DNA from: Saprospiraceae bacterium
GTDB taxonomy: Bacteria; Bacteroidota; Bacteroidia; Chitinophagales; Saprospiraceae
NCBI GenBank assembly: GCA_029262995.1
Contig: JAJCYH010000008.1
Location: forward strand, 62,001-126,000
Length of the DNA stretch: 64,000 nucleotides
Direction: 5' to 3'
Positions 44,539 through 54,165 of the stretch are shown here, piece after piece. Within the stretch, counting starts at the first letter, position 1; every line of letters begins with the position of its first letter. The position numbers and the translations under genes are program-made. A model generated the notes under the pieces. The model searched no databases. It was not told the DNA's origin and saw only the letters and a list, made by a program, of their open reading frames with translations.

Positions 44539-46308
44539 TTAGTTATGAATCTTCAATTTAAACTCTGAAACCAATTTTTCAAAATTGGGATTTATACTGA
44601 TTAACTTATCGTACTTTTCTTTTGTTGTCAAATGTGTCGGTTTTTTTGGTGCTTTGTATTCTGGGAATGTCTCTTCACGGACTTCAAACTTTATTTTTAT
44701 ATCAAGATTCGGAAAAGTTTCGTGTATATCATCAATCAACTTCAATTCTTGTTTGATATAGTCTATATAAATTTGTGTAGGTGTAAACACAAAAATTTCT
44801 TGATCTCCAATTTCGAATTTGGTATACTCTAGTGCTGACTGTAAAGACTTTGAGCTTACTGTGGATTTATAGTTTTCAAAAACTACTCTCAAGTTCTCAA
44901 CAGTAAGTTCTTTACCGTTTTCTTTATTTTCATTTTCTTTTTTGATCAATGTAACAAGAAGTGCATCAACATCCGTTGTAAGGGTTGGAGAAACGCGTTT
45001 TGCTTGAGTAATCTCTCTTGGTTTAGCTTTTGAAGGTGGATTGACTGTTTTTGTTTCAGAAAGTTTTTCTTCCGGTTTGTCAAGGTCGAAAACTTCTTTA
45101 CTAGAGTCATTTTTAGATTCTACTTGCTTAATAACGGCACTAATTGGTTCAATTATCTCTTCTTTTCTTTCATCTTTAGGATCATTCGGTTCCTCGAAGA
45201 GTTTTTTTTTATCGATAATGCGATTAAGATGACAAATTTTACTAAAAGTTATTTCTAGGGTGAGTCTTTTGTTTTGGGATCTAACGAGATCTATATCGGT
45301 TTGATTTAAAATTGAAAGAGCAGTAAGAATAAATGATTTGCTACACAAAGAAGCTTGATCTTCATACCTTTTCTTAAGGGTATCTCCTGCCTCCAACAAT
45401 TGGGCAGTTTTTAAATCCTGAACAATAAGGAGTTGTCTTAGATGCTCCATCATACCTAAAGTCAATTGCTCGGATTCAAATCCATGTTTGAATATTTCAT
45501 CAAGTAGTAATAATTGGCTTGGCAAATCTTCTTTGATAGATGTATCTACTAGTTTGAAATAGTAGTCATAATCCAGGACATTTAAATTTTCGGCTACGGC
45601 CTTGTAGCTAATGTCATTTTCAACTGCACTAACAATTTTGTCATAAATCGAAAGGGCATCTCTAAGGGCGCCATCAGATTTTTGTGCAATTAGATGCAGG
45701 GCTTCATCATCTATTTTACGACCTTCCTTTTCAGCAATATTACTTAACTGATTGACAATATCTTTTATCTGAATTCTTCTAAAATCAAAAATTTGACATC
45801 TAGAGAGAATAGTTGGAATAATTTTATGTTTTTCGGTTGTTGCCAAGATAAACTTAGCATAGGATGGAGGTTCTTCAAGAGTTTTAAGAAATGCATTAAA
45901 CGCAGCCGTTGAGAGCATATGAACCTCATCTATAATATATATCTTGTAAGAACCTTGTTGAGGTTGAAAGCGGACTTGTTCGTTTAGTGCTCTGATGTGC
46001 TCGACACTATTATTGGAGGCAGCATCTAATTCAAAAATATTGAAAGATGCATTTTCCATAAAGGATTTACATGAATTACATTCATTACATGCCTTATAGC
46101 CTTCTTGTAAATTTTCGCAGTTTAATACCTTAGCAAGGATTCTTGCGCTTGTAGTTTTACCAACGCCTCTTGGTCCTGAGAATAGGAAAGCATGAGCTAG
46201 ATGATCATTTTTGATAGCATTTTTCAATGTCTGAGCAATATGATCCTGGCCAACCAGCTCATCAAAATTTTGTGGTCTATATTTTCTTGCAGATACTACG
46301 AAACTCAT
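44539..46308 (-). CDS. dnaX: DNA polymerase III subunits gamma/tau
   Basis: Clamp-loader ATPase. The 589 residues from ATG 46308 (MSFVVSARKYRPQNFDELVGQ) contain Walker A GPRGVGKTTSARILAK and a zinc module CENLQEGYKACNECNSC. DEVHML and the SRC sensor LSRCQIFDF follow, with domains II-III to about 365. A C-terminal extension then covers the tau-specific part. At codons 367-369 the coding strand carries nine A in a row (45202-45210), and both slipped frames stop soon after, so a shorter gamma-like form could arise. Extension to an earlier ATG (46380) adds residues unlike the family. It heads the minus-strand set with the Crp/Fnr gene and pyrD. Confidence 0.96.
   Translation of the reverse strand: MSFVVSARKYRPQNFDELVGQDHIAQTLKNAIKNDHLAHAFLFSGPRGVGKTTSARILAKVLNCENLQEGYKACNECNSCKSFMENASFNIFELDAASNNSVEHIRALNEQVRFQPQQGSYKIYIIDEVHMLSTAAFNAFLKTLEEPPSYAKFILATTEKHKIIPTILSRCQIFDFRRIQIKDIVNQLSNIAEKEGRKIDDEALHLIAQKSDGALRDALSIYDKIVSAVENDISYKAVAENLNVLDYDYYFKLVDTSIKEDLPSQLLLLDEIFKHGFESEQLTLGMMEHLRQLLIVQDLKTAQLLEAGDTLKKRYEDQASLCSKSFILTALSILNQTDIDLVRSQNKRLTLEITFSKICHLNRIIDKKKLFEEPNDPKDERKEEIIEPISAVIKQVESKNDSSKEVFDLDKPEEKLSETKTVNPPSKAKPREITQAKRVSPTLTTDVDALLVTLIKKENENKENGKELTVENLRVVFENYKSTVSSKSLQSALEYTKFEIGDQEIFVFTPTQIYIDYIKQELKLIDDIHETFPNLDIKIKFEVREETFPEYKAPKKPTHLTTKEKYDKLISINPNFEKLVSEFKLKIHN
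45202..45210 (-). promoter_or_regulatory. Nine-adenine slippage-prone run within dnaX
   Basis: The minus-strand coding sequence has A9 as the three codons for Lys367-Lys369. Loss of one A leads to a stop after 384 residues and gain of one A after 375 residues, giving truncated gamma-like proteins. Confidence 0.6.
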
Positions 46309-46453
46309 GGAGCGTGAAGATAAGTATTCTTCAAAACAATTGTGTTTAAATTGTGGAAATGATGTTCGACTTGGCATCAAGTCAGTATAAATTACTTTGT
46401 GATTGATCTATTCGATATTGAATTAGGGCATTTAGTATAATTACAATTTAGAG

Positions 46454-46461
46454 TAACTTTG
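46454..46461 (+). promoter_or_regulatory. -7 promoter element of nadE
   Basis: TAACTTTG matches TAnnTTTG and lies 21 bases before the nadE ATG. The -33 element is poor. Confidence 0.5.
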
Positions 46462-46481
46462 TACTTGCAAATAAGGTATGA

Positions 46482-48119
46482 ATGAAAATAGCTATAGCAC
46501 AACTTAATTATGTGATTGGGGATTTTGAAGGGAATCTTGCGAAAATTCTAAAATATATTGAGAAAGCAAGGAAAAAGAAAGCAGACATTGTATTGTTTGG
46601 AGAGCTTGCTGTTTGTGGATATCCTCCTGGTGATTTTTTGGAATTTGAAGACTTTATACAAAATGCACAAAAGAGTATTGAAGCGATTAGATCTGCCTCT
46701 GAAGGTATTGCAGTAGTAGTAGGAAGCCCTACTGTTAATCCAGATAAGGAAGGAAAGGACTTGTTTAATTCAGCTTATTTTATTGAAGATGGGATTATCA
46801 AACATGTTCAACACAAAACCTTATTGCCAACTTACGATATATTTGATGAATATAGATATTTTGAACCTGCAATAAATCACAAATGTGTGCATTATAAAGG
46901 TCTCAAAATTGCCTTGACTGTATGTGAGGATATATGGAATATCGGTAATGAAAACCCTCTATACAGAGTTTGTCCCCTTGATATATTAAGTTTGGAAGAA
47001 CCTGATTTTGTACTTAACATCTCTGCTTCTCCTTTCAGTTATAGTCATGCTGAAACAAGATTAGAGATATTGAAGGCTAATGTTAAGAAGTATGGTCTAC
47101 CAATGTTTTATAGCAATAATGTAGGAGCGCAAACAGAAATTGTTTTTGATGGGGGCTCTATTGTCATGTCACCAGATGGTACTATATTTAGGGAAATGCC
47201 TTACTTTAAGGAGGCGATTGAAATTTTTGATCTTGAGGATGTATTGAATGCTATTCAATCCAAGCAACAAAAGAAAAATGATATTCTTGAGATTCATGAT
47301 GCCTTGGTTTATGGAATCAAGGATTATTTTGGAAAATTAGGGTTTTCAAAAGCAATTGTTGGGCTTTCTGGAGGTATAGATTCTGCAGTAACTATTGCTT
47401 TAGCTGCTAGAGCGTTGGGGAAAGAGAATGTTCGTGGCTTATTAATGCCTTCGCAATTTTCTTCGAACCATTCTATTTCAGATGCAGAGCAAATATCGCA
47501 AAACTTAGGAATTCAGTATGATATTATACCTATTGAGTCGGTTTATGCCTCATTTATGAAATCACTGGAAAAGTCTTTTGAAGGTTTGGCTTTTAATGTC
47601 ACGGAAGAAAATATTCAAGCAAGAATCAGAGGTACATTGTTAATGGCATATTCCAATAAATTTGGGAATATCCTGTTAAATACAACCAATAAAAGTGAAA
47701 TGGCAGTCGGCTATGGCACTTTGTATGGGGATTTAGCTGGAGGCTTATCTGTCTTGGGTGATGTTTATAAAACGCAGGTTTATGAGCTGGCCGAATATAT
47801 TAATAAATCAAAGGAGATAATACCTATCAATTCCATTACCAAACCACCAAGTGCCGAATTAAGACCAGATCAAAAAGATTCTGACAGTTTGCCCGATTAT
47901 GACATTCTAGATAAAATATTATTTCAGTACATCGAAAACACAAAAGGTCCTAAGGAAATAATAAAATTGGGTTTTGAAGCGTCCTTGGTTAAACGCATTT
48001 TGAGAATGGTTAATATCAATGAATTTAAAAGGCATCAGACGGCTCCGGTATTAAGGGTCTCAACTAAAGCTTTTGGCAAAGGAAGGCGCATGCCTATTGT
48101 TGGAAAATATCTTTCCTAA
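46482..48119 (+). CDS. nadE: Glutamine-dependent NAD+ synthase
   Basis: Final step of NAD synthesis. The 545 residues combine an N-terminal nitrilase-type glutaminase with an NAD synthase. The Glu-Lys-Cys triad appears in FGELAVCGYPPGD, HKTLLPTYDIFDEYRYF and LTVCEDIW. The synthase P-loop is GLSGGIDSAVTIALA near 295, with TTNKSEMAVGYGTLYGDLAGG and KPPSAELRPDQKD further on. ATG 46482 begins MKIAIAQLNYVIGDFEGNL. An ATG at 46478 is out of frame. The GNAT gene follows 1 base after the stop. The nadE-gldB neighbourhood is conserved in gliding Bacteroidota. nadC is 4 kb away. Confidence 0.96.
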   Translation: MKIAIAQLNYVIGDFEGNLAKILKYIEKARKKKADIVLFGELAVCGYPPGDFLEFEDFIQNAQKSIEAIRSASEGIAVVVGSPTVNPDKEGKDLFNSAYFIEDGIIKHVQHKTLLPTYDIFDEYRYFEPAINHKCVHYKGLKIALTVCEDIWNIGNENPLYRVCPLDILSLEEPDFVLNISASPFSYSHAETRLEILKANVKKYGLPMFYSNNVGAQTEIVFDGGSIVMSPDGTIFREMPYFKEAIEIFDLEDVLNAIQSKQQKKNDILEIHDALVYGIKDYFGKLGFSKAIVGLSGGIDSAVTIALAARALGKENVRGLLMPSQFSSNHSISDAEQISQNLGIQYDIIPIESVYASFMKSLEKSFEGLAFNVTEENIQARIRGTLLMAYSNKFGNILLNTTNKSEMAVGYGTLYGDLAGGLSVLGDVYKTQVYELAEYINKSKEIIPINSITKPPSAELRPDQKDSDSLPDYDILDKILFQYIENTKGPKEIIKLGFEASLVKRILRMVNINEFKRHQTAPVLRVSTKAFGKGRRMPIVGKYLS

Positions 48120-48120
48120 T

Positions 48121-48648
48121 ATGAATATTAAACTTAGAAAATTAACGGAAGAGGACAAATACCGGCTGGCGGAATTAAGCAATAACCTTAAAATATGGAG
48201 CAAGCTAAGAGATATGATGCCTTATCCATACTCACTTGATGATGCAATACGATTTATTGAGTTAAAAAAAGATCAAGAACATGATTATGTGTTCGCCATT
48301 GATTATAACGGACAATTGTGCGGTATGATTGGACTTCATCCACAAAAAGACATATACAGGTTAAGTCTTGAGTTGGGCTACTGGATTGGAGAGCCTTATT
48401 GGGGTAAGGGACTGGCTTCAAAGGCTGTGGCGTTGATACTTGATTTTGCATTTACTATACCAGACGTTAATAGGGTATTTGCAGGAGCATTGGAGCATAA
48501 TATTGGGTCGATCAAGGTTTTGGAGAAAAATGGCTTCAAACTTGAAGGCATTGCACGAAAAGCTGTTATTAAAAATGATGTGATTAGAGATGAATGGAGA
48601 TATTCGATTTTAAAGGAAGAGTTTATTCCGAAACACATTAAACTGTAA
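48121..48648 (+). CDS. GNAT family N-acetyltransferase
   Basis: A 175-residue GCN5-related acetyltransferase of the RimJ/RimL-like branch. It shows KLRKLTEEDKYRLAELSNNLKIWSKLRDMMPYPY at the N-terminus, then GYWIGEPYWGKGLASKAVALILDFAF with the acetyl-CoA motif (WGKGLASKAV), and HNIGSIKVLEKNGFKLEGIARKAVIKN near the C-terminus. The start is ATG 48121, one base after the nadE stop; an earlier in-frame ATG (48073) would lie inside nadE and adds unrelated residues. Substrate could be a protein N-terminus or a small amine. It separates nadE from gldB. Confidence 0.88.
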   Translation: MNIKLRKLTEEDKYRLAELSNNLKIWSKLRDMMPYPYSLDDAIRFIELKKDQEHDYVFAIDYNGQLCGMIGLHPQKDIYRLSLELGYWIGEPYWGKGLASKAVALILDFAFTIPDVNRVFAGALEHNIGSIKVLEKNGFKLEGIARKAVIKNDVIRDEWRYSILKEEFIPKHIKL

Positions 48649-48724
48649 GTGGATAGAATATTTTCCTAGAAAGCAGATAGCTATAGCTTGGTTTAAACTG
48701 TAACATTATAATAATTATTAGAGT

Positions 48725-49801
48725 ATGAAGTTCTTAGGAAGTAAATTATTTCAAAAAAGCCATAGAATGTTGTTCATTGCATTGTTGGCATCAGTTTATT
48801 TTTCTTGTTCTGACAAGAAGACATCTATTGATATACCAGAGGTTGAGAGCATAGAGGTATCTGATATTAGTTTTGTACGGTTTGACAGAGTTGTGTCTCA
48901 GATGGATACCAGTAATATCAATAATGCCTACTTGCAAACAGTTAGTAAGTATCCAAATATTACAGATTTATATTTTAAGAAATTGCTAAATTTTGACAGC
49001 AGCAATAAAGACAGTTTTTATAACTCAATTGCACAGTTTGTTGCAGCTCCTGAAATTCAAGAATTGCAAGACACAATTGATGGCTTGTATCCAGATACTA
49101 AAGATATTGAAGATGAATTCAAACAAGCTTTTAGATTCATTAAATATTATTTTCCAGATTATGAGTTGCCTAATGTTTATTTTTTTCAAACAGAGTTTGG
49201 TTACCAGACGATATTGTTTTCTGATTTAGAGCGTGATGGAGTTGGCGTAGGTCTTGATATGTTTTTGGGTGATATTTATAATTATAAAAATTTGGATCCA
49301 ACCAACCCGTCTTTTTCAACTTATTTGACGAGGACTTATAACCGTGATCATATTGTAAAAAAAGTGTTGGATATGATCATTGATGAGCTGCTAGGTCAAT
49401 CAAATGGTAAGCGATTTATTGATCAAATTATTCATCAAGGAAAAAAGATATTTTTATTAAGGCGCTTGCTTCCTTATGCTGCAGATACTGTTGTTACAGA
49501 GTTTTCACAAGCGCAAATGGACTGGCTTTATAAAAATGAATTAGAGATGTGGAGTTTTTTCCTTGAGCAAGATATAATGTATGAAACCAGTTTTCTTAAA
49601 GTTGACAAATACATTTACCCTAGCCCGAGCTCACCTGGAATGCCGAAGGAGGCACCTGGACGGACCGGTAGTTTTATTGGTTGGTTGATCGTTGAGTCAT
49701 ATATGGACAGATATCCAGAATTGACAATAAATGACCTATTAACAGAAGTGGATGCTCAAAAACTAATGGAAAAGTCTAAATACAAGCCTAAAAGACGATA
49801 A
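48725..49801 (+). CDS. gldB: Gliding motility lipoprotein GldB
   Basis: A 358-residue lipoprotein needed for gliding and linked with type IX secretion in Bacteroidota. The signal peptide ends at VYFSC with lipid Cys28. The GldB body is seen in SDISFVRFDRVVSQMDTSNINNAYLQTVSKYP, DEFKQAFRFIKYYFPDYELPNVYFFQ, LFSDLERDGVGVGLDMFLG and GRTGSFIGWLIVESYMDRYPELTINDLL. The position after nadE matches Flavobacterium, where gldB is followed by gldC; here gldC is absent and an oxygenase follows. Cell location is the inner membrane or periplasm face. Confidence 0.93.
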   Translation: MKFLGSKLFQKSHRMLFIALLASVYFSCSDKKTSIDIPEVESIEVSDISFVRFDRVVSQMDTSNINNAYLQTVSKYPNITDLYFKKLLNFDSSNKDSFYNSIAQFVAAPEIQELQDTIDGLYPDTKDIEDEFKQAFRFIKYYFPDYELPNVYFFQTEFGYQTILFSDLERDGVGVGLDMFLGDIYNYKNLDPTNPSFSTYLTRTYNRDHIVKKVLDMIIDELLGQSNGKRFIDQIIHQGKKIFLLRRLLPYAADTVVTEFSQAQMDWLYKNELEMWSFFLEQDIMYETSFLKVDKYIYPSPSSPGMPKEAPGRTGSFIGWLIVESYMDRYPELTINDLLTEVDAQKLMEKSKYKPKRR

Positions 49802-49806
49802 ATACT

Positions 49807-49814
49807 TATCTTTG
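49807..49814 (+). promoter_or_regulatory. -7 promoter element of the oxygenase-ileS unit
   Basis: TATCTTTG matches TAnnTTTG and lies 5 bases after the gldB stop, 20 bases before ATG 49834. A good -33 element is not seen. Confidence 0.5.
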
Positions 49815-49833
49815 CATTTCAAAATGAATCGCT

Positions 49834-50787
49834 ATGAGTAATCGAAGTATTCCAGTTGTAGATTTGTCAAATTTTACCTCCGGTGATAAGAATCAAAGAG
49901 AGGAGTTTGTTCAGAATATTGGACAGTCTTTTCATGAATTTGGCTTCGTAGGTGTGCTTAATCATGGAGTGCCAACAGAATTGGTAGATGCTTTTTATAA
50001 TGTGTCAAAGAAGTTTTTCTCTTTACCTGTAGAGATTAAGAGAAAATATGAGATTGATGGATTAGCAGGTCAAAGAGGCTACACTGCTTTTGGTAAAGAA
50101 CATGCAAAACATTCGGAAGTAGCGGATTTAAAGGAATTTTTTCAGTTGGGGCAATATGTAGATCAAAATGATCCTCTGAAATCTGAATACCCTGATAATG
50201 TAAATGTTGCTGAGTTAGAAGAATTTAGTGTATTGGGTAAGCAATTATATAAGGCATTTGAAAAGTCAGGCGGAATGCTCTTAAAGGCAATTGCTGTTTA
50301 TCTCGGTATTGGAGAAAATTACTTTGACGAGCATATTGAAAAAGGCAATAGTATATTGAGATCAATTCACTATCCTCCTATTACTTCTGAGCCATCTTCT
50401 GCAATTAGATCGGAGCAACATGAAGATATAAATTTGATAACCTTATTGGTAGGGGCCTCTGCGGGAGGTCTTCAAATACTAAGTAATGAAGGCAAATGGT
50501 TAGATATTGTTCCGGAAGAGGGAGAAATCGTAATAAATGTTGGAGATATGCTGCAAAGGATGACCAACAATTATCTAAAGTCGACAACTCATAGGGTTGT
50601 TAATCCACCAAAGGAGATGTGGCATGTACCACGTTTAAGTATTCCATTTTTCTTACATCCAAAAAGCAATATGGATTTATCGTGTTTGGCTTCTTGCATT
50701 AGCGAGACCAACCCAAAGCATTACTCCGATATAACTGCCGGAGAATACCTTGATGAACGATTAAAGGAAATTGGGCTGAAAAAATAA
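49834..50787 (+). CDS. 2-oxoglutarate/Fe(II)-dependent oxygenase (isopenicillin N synthase-like)
   Basis: A 317-residue non-haem iron oxygenase of the DIOX_N plus 2OG-FeII_Oxy type. The N-terminal domain is IPVVDLSNFTSGDKNQREEFVQNIGQSFHEFGFVGVLNHG. The catalytic jelly roll has His196-x-Asp198 (EQHEDINLITLL) and His253 (TTHRVVNPP), with an Arg in PRLSIPFFLHP for 2-oxoglutarate. The family includes plant-type hydroxylases and IPNS; beta-lactam synthesis is not implied, since no cluster for it is nearby. Substrate unknown. It is followed after 27 bases by ileS, so it could share that transcript. Confidence 0.88.
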   Translation: MSNRSIPVVDLSNFTSGDKNQREEFVQNIGQSFHEFGFVGVLNHGVPTELVDAFYNVSKKFFSLPVEIKRKYEIDGLAGQRGYTAFGKEHAKHSEVADLKEFFQLGQYVDQNDPLKSEYPDNVNVAELEEFSVLGKQLYKAFEKSGGMLLKAIAVYLGIGENYFDEHIEKGNSILRSIHYPPITSEPSSAIRSEQHEDINLITLLVGASAGGLQILSNEGKWLDIVPEEGEIVINVGDMLQRMTNNYLKSTTHRVVNPPKEMWHVPRLSIPFFLHPKSNMDLSCLASCISETNPKHYSDITAGEYLDERLKEIGLKK

Positions 50788-50814
50788 TTTAATAAATAAT
50801 TTCGATAAGTCGAT

Positions 50815-53800
50815 ATGACAAAGTATAGGGAAAGTAAATCGCTTGATTTAGCTGCGATTGACAAGGAAGTTTTATCTTTTTGGGAAGAGAATAAAATTTT
50901 TAATAAAAGTGTAGAACAAAGACCAGAAGCTAACAGTTTTGTTTTTTACGAAGGACCACCATCTGCAAACGGTAAGCCAGGCATTCATCATGTTATGGCT
51001 CGTACGGTTAAAGATTTGTTTTGTCGCTATCATACGATGAAAGGACAGCGTGTTGAAAGAAAGGGGGGATGGGATACTCATGGATTACCGATTGAATTAA
51101 GTGTCGAAAAAAACTTGGGGATCACCAAGATTGACATCGGCACCAAAATAACTGTAGAGGAGTATAATTTGGCTTGTCGCACAACAGTTATGCAATTCAA
51201 GGATCAATGGGACAGCATTACAAAGAAGATGGGTTATTGGGTTGACCTAGACAATCCCTATATCACTTTTGATAATAACTATATTGAAACCGTGTGGTGG
51301 TTGTTGAACAGACTTTATGACAGAGATTTTTTATATAAAGGCTATACTGTTCAGCCGTATTCTCCAGCCGCTGGTACGGGATTAAGTACACATGAATTGA
51401 ATTTACCTGGTTGTTATAAAGAGATAAAAGATTTATCAGTCACAGCTCAGTTTAAATTGATTAGAAATGATAAATCTGAATTCTTATTTGAGGGTCATCC
51501 AAATGATGTTTTCTTTCTTGCTTGGACAACAACACCGTGGACATTGCCATCCAATTGTGCTGTTGCTTTAGGTGCAAAAATTGATTATGCTCTGGTTCAG
51601 ACTTATAATGCTTATACCAGATTGCCAATTACCGTTATTATTGCAAAGGACCTTATCCATAAATATTTCAAAGCTGAAGGGGAAGAAATGGATATGGATT
51701 CCTTAGATGAAAAAGCAAAGCTTGTTCCTTATAGAATTATTAAATTGATAAAAGGAGCTGAGATAGAAGGTATACATTATGAGCAGCTAATGCCTTATGT
51801 TCAGCCTGAGGAGGGAGATGCTTTTAGAGCTATTTTGGGTGATTTTGTTTCCACAGAGGACGGTACGGGTATAGTTCATACTGCTTCAGTATTTGGCAGT
51901 GATGATTACCGCGTATGTAAGGAAAACAATGTTCCATCGATAATGGTCAAAAGAGGAAATTTGTGGGAACCTCTGGTTGATAAAGAAGGAAAATTTGTTG
52001 AAGAGGTAGGAGAATTTGGTGGTCTTTATGTTCGAGAAGAATACTATGATGATGCATCAAGATCTGCCGAGGGTTTTGAATCAGCAGATTTACAGATTGC
52101 TATTAAATTAAAGAAAGACAATAAGGCATTTAAAGTTGAGAAATATGTTCACTCTTATCCACATTGTTGGAGAACCGATAAGCCTATCTTATATTATCCT
52201 TTAGACAGTTGGTTTATTCGCTCTTCTTCGCTAAGGAATAGGATGGCTGAATTAAACAAGACGATCAACTGGAAGCCATCTCATACGGGAACTGGTCGTT
52301 TTCAAATTTGGTTGGAAAACTTGCAAGACTGGAATCTGTCTCGTTCTAGATTCTGGGGAATTCCACTTCCTATATGGAGAACCAAAGATGGGACTAAGGC
52401 TATTTGCATTGGTTCAATTGATGAACTGACTACAGAAATTAAGAAGGCTAATGAAACCTTGGGGCTTGAGCAAGAAACACCATCTGACTTGCATAAGCCA
52501 TATATTGATCGCGTAGTATTGGTTAGTGCTACTGGTGAGGAGATGCACCGTGAATCTGACCTGATTGATGTCTGGTTTGATTCAGGAGCAATGCCTTATG
52601 CACAATGGCATTATCCATTTGAAAATAAGGAGATATTTGAAAGAAACTTTCCTGCTGATTTTATTGCAGAAGGTGTTGATCAGACCCGTGGTTGGTTTTA
52701 TACTCTGCATGCTATTGCTACTATGGTCTTTGATAATGTGGCTTACAAGAATGTGGTTTCAAACGGTTTAGTCTTGGATAAGAATGGATTAAAAATGTCT
52801 AAGCGTCTGGGAAATGCTGTAGATCCTTTTGAAACGATTAATACTTATGGTGCAGATGCGACTCGATGGTATATGATGGCGAATGCCAACCCTTGGGATA
52901 ATCTGAAGTTTGACGTAGATGGAATTGAAGAAGTTAGAAGAAAGTTTTTTGGAACACTTTACAATACATATTCATTTTTTGCGCTTTACGCAAACATAGA
53001 TGAATTTAAATATCAGGAAGAAAACATTGCTTTAGAGCAAAGACCCGAAATAGACAGATGGATTATTTCTTTGTTGAATTCTTTGATCGAAGAAGTGGAT
53101 CAAGAATACAAGGATTATGAACCAACCAAAGCGGCAAGAAAAATACAGGAATTTGTTGAGTCTCATCTAAGTAACTGGTATGTTAGACTTTGTAGAAGAC
53201 GATTCTGGAAAGGTGAATATACGGAAGATAAAATTGCAGCTTATCAAACATTATATACTTGCTTGTTAAATATTTCCAAGTTAATGGCACCAATAGCACC
53301 ATTTTTTGGTGATTGGCTATATCAAAACTTAAATGGAACATCTGAATTGGAAAAACATGAATCTGTTCATTTGGCGTTGTTGCCAGAAGTTGATGTTAAA
53401 TGTATTGATAAGGACTTGGAGCAAAGAATGGAATATGCCCAAAGAATTACGTCCCTTGTATTGTCACTCAGAAAGAAAGAGAAGATCAGGGTAAGACAAC
53501 CTTTAATGAAAATATTAATCCCAATTCTAGATCAAAAATTCGAAGATCAGGTAAGAGCTGTTGAGGATTTAATACTTCATGAACTTAACGTAAAGGAGAT
53601 AGAATACATTAAAGATGCAAGTGGTGTTATAAAGAAGAAAATCAAACCAAATTTCAAAACCTTAGGCAAGGTATTGGGGAAACAAATGAAAGCAGCTTCT
53701 CAGTTGATAGCTGGATTCAGTCAGGAAGATATAAAGGGTATTGAGTCTAGCGGGTCATATACTTTAACAATTGAGGGCGAGAGGTTCAATCTGGGTTTAC

Positions 53801-54156
53801 AAGATTTTGAAATTTCTGCAGAAGAAATTCCTGGTTGGCAAGTTGCACAGGATGGGGATATAATCGTTGCTCTTGACATTACACTTACGCCAGAGTTAAT
53901 TGCAGAAGGAATGGCAAGGGAATTGGTTAATAGAATTCAATCCATACGAAGAGAATTAAATCTTGATGTTACAGATAAAATTGTAGTTAATATAGGAAGC
54001 CATGAGGTGATAGGTTCTGCCGTGAGTCAATTTGTTAACTACATCAAAACTGAGGTATTGGCCGTTGATGTCAATATGAGTAATGATCTGGATTCAGGAA
54101 CAAAAGTGGAGTTGCCTGGAGAAATCCAGATCAATATTGAAGTAATTAAGGCGTGA
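50815..54156 (+). CDS. ileS: Isoleucine--tRNA ligase (IleRS2 type with GXHH motif)
   Basis: Class I aminoacyl-tRNA synthetase of 1113 residues, with a Rossmann catalytic core, a CP1 editing domain, an anticodon domain and a C-terminal extension typical of the eukaryote-like type 2 enzyme. The HIGH signature reads NGKPGIHHVMAR: positions 56-59 are Gly-Ile-His-His, the swapped GXHH form. KMSKR is at 660-664. Editing residues appear in WTTTPWTLPSNCA and FGSDDY. The enzyme makes Ile-tRNA. The type 2 form and the swapped motif are associated with mupirocin resistance. The zinc-finger tail of bacterial type 1 IleRS is not obvious. It ends 9 bases from the convergent CBS gene. Confidence 0.95.
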   Translation: MTKYRESKSLDLAAIDKEVLSFWEENKIFNKSVEQRPEANSFVFYEGPPSANGKPGIHHVMARTVKDLFCRYHTMKGQRVERKGGWDTHGLPIELSVEKNLGITKIDIGTKITVEEYNLACRTTVMQFKDQWDSITKKMGYWVDLDNPYITFDNNYIETVWWLLNRLYDRDFLYKGYTVQPYSPAAGTGLSTHELNLPGCYKEIKDLSVTAQFKLIRNDKSEFLFEGHPNDVFFLAWTTTPWTLPSNCAVALGAKIDYALVQTYNAYTRLPITVIIAKDLIHKYFKAEGEEMDMDSLDEKAKLVPYRIIKLIKGAEIEGIHYEQLMPYVQPEEGDAFRAILGDFVSTEDGTGIVHTASVFGSDDYRVCKENNVPSIMVKRGNLWEPLVDKEGKFVEEVGEFGGLYVREEYYDDASRSAEGFESADLQIAIKLKKDNKAFKVEKYVHSYPHCWRTDKPILYYPLDSWFIRSSSLRNRMAELNKTINWKPSHTGTGRFQIWLENLQDWNLSRSRFWGIPLPIWRTKDGTKAICIGSIDELTTEIKKANETLGLEQETPSDLHKPYIDRVVLVSATGEEMHRESDLIDVWFDSGAMPYAQWHYPFENKEIFERNFPADFIAEGVDQTRGWFYTLHAIATMVFDNVAYKNVVSNGLVLDKNGLKMSKRLGNAVDPFETINTYGADATRWYMMANANPWDNLKFDVDGIEEVRRKFFGTLYNTYSFFALYANIDEFKYQEENIALEQRPEIDRWIISLLNSLIEEVDQEYKDYEPTKAARKIQEFVESHLSNWYVRLCRRRFWKGEYTEDKIAAYQTLYTCLLNISKLMAPIAPFFGDWLYQNLNGTSELEKHESVHLALLPEVDVKCIDKDLEQRMEYAQRITSLVLSLRKKEKIRVRQPLMKILIPILDQKFEDQVRAVEDLILHELNVKEIEYIKDASGVIKKKIKPNFKTLGKVLGKQMKAASQLIAGFSQEDIKGIESSGSYTLTIEGERFNLGLQDFEISAEEIPGWQVAQDGDIIVALDITLTPELIAEGMARELVNRIQSIRRELNLDVTDKIVVNIGSHEVIGSAVSQFVNYIKTEVLAVDVNMSNDLDSGTKVELPGEIQINIEVIKA

Positions 54157-54165
54157 AAATATTAA

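Noticed and set aside
49834-50787. Beta-lactam biosynthesis from the IPNS-like fold
   Set aside because: No ACV synthetase or related genes are near, and the fold is shared by many hydroxylases.
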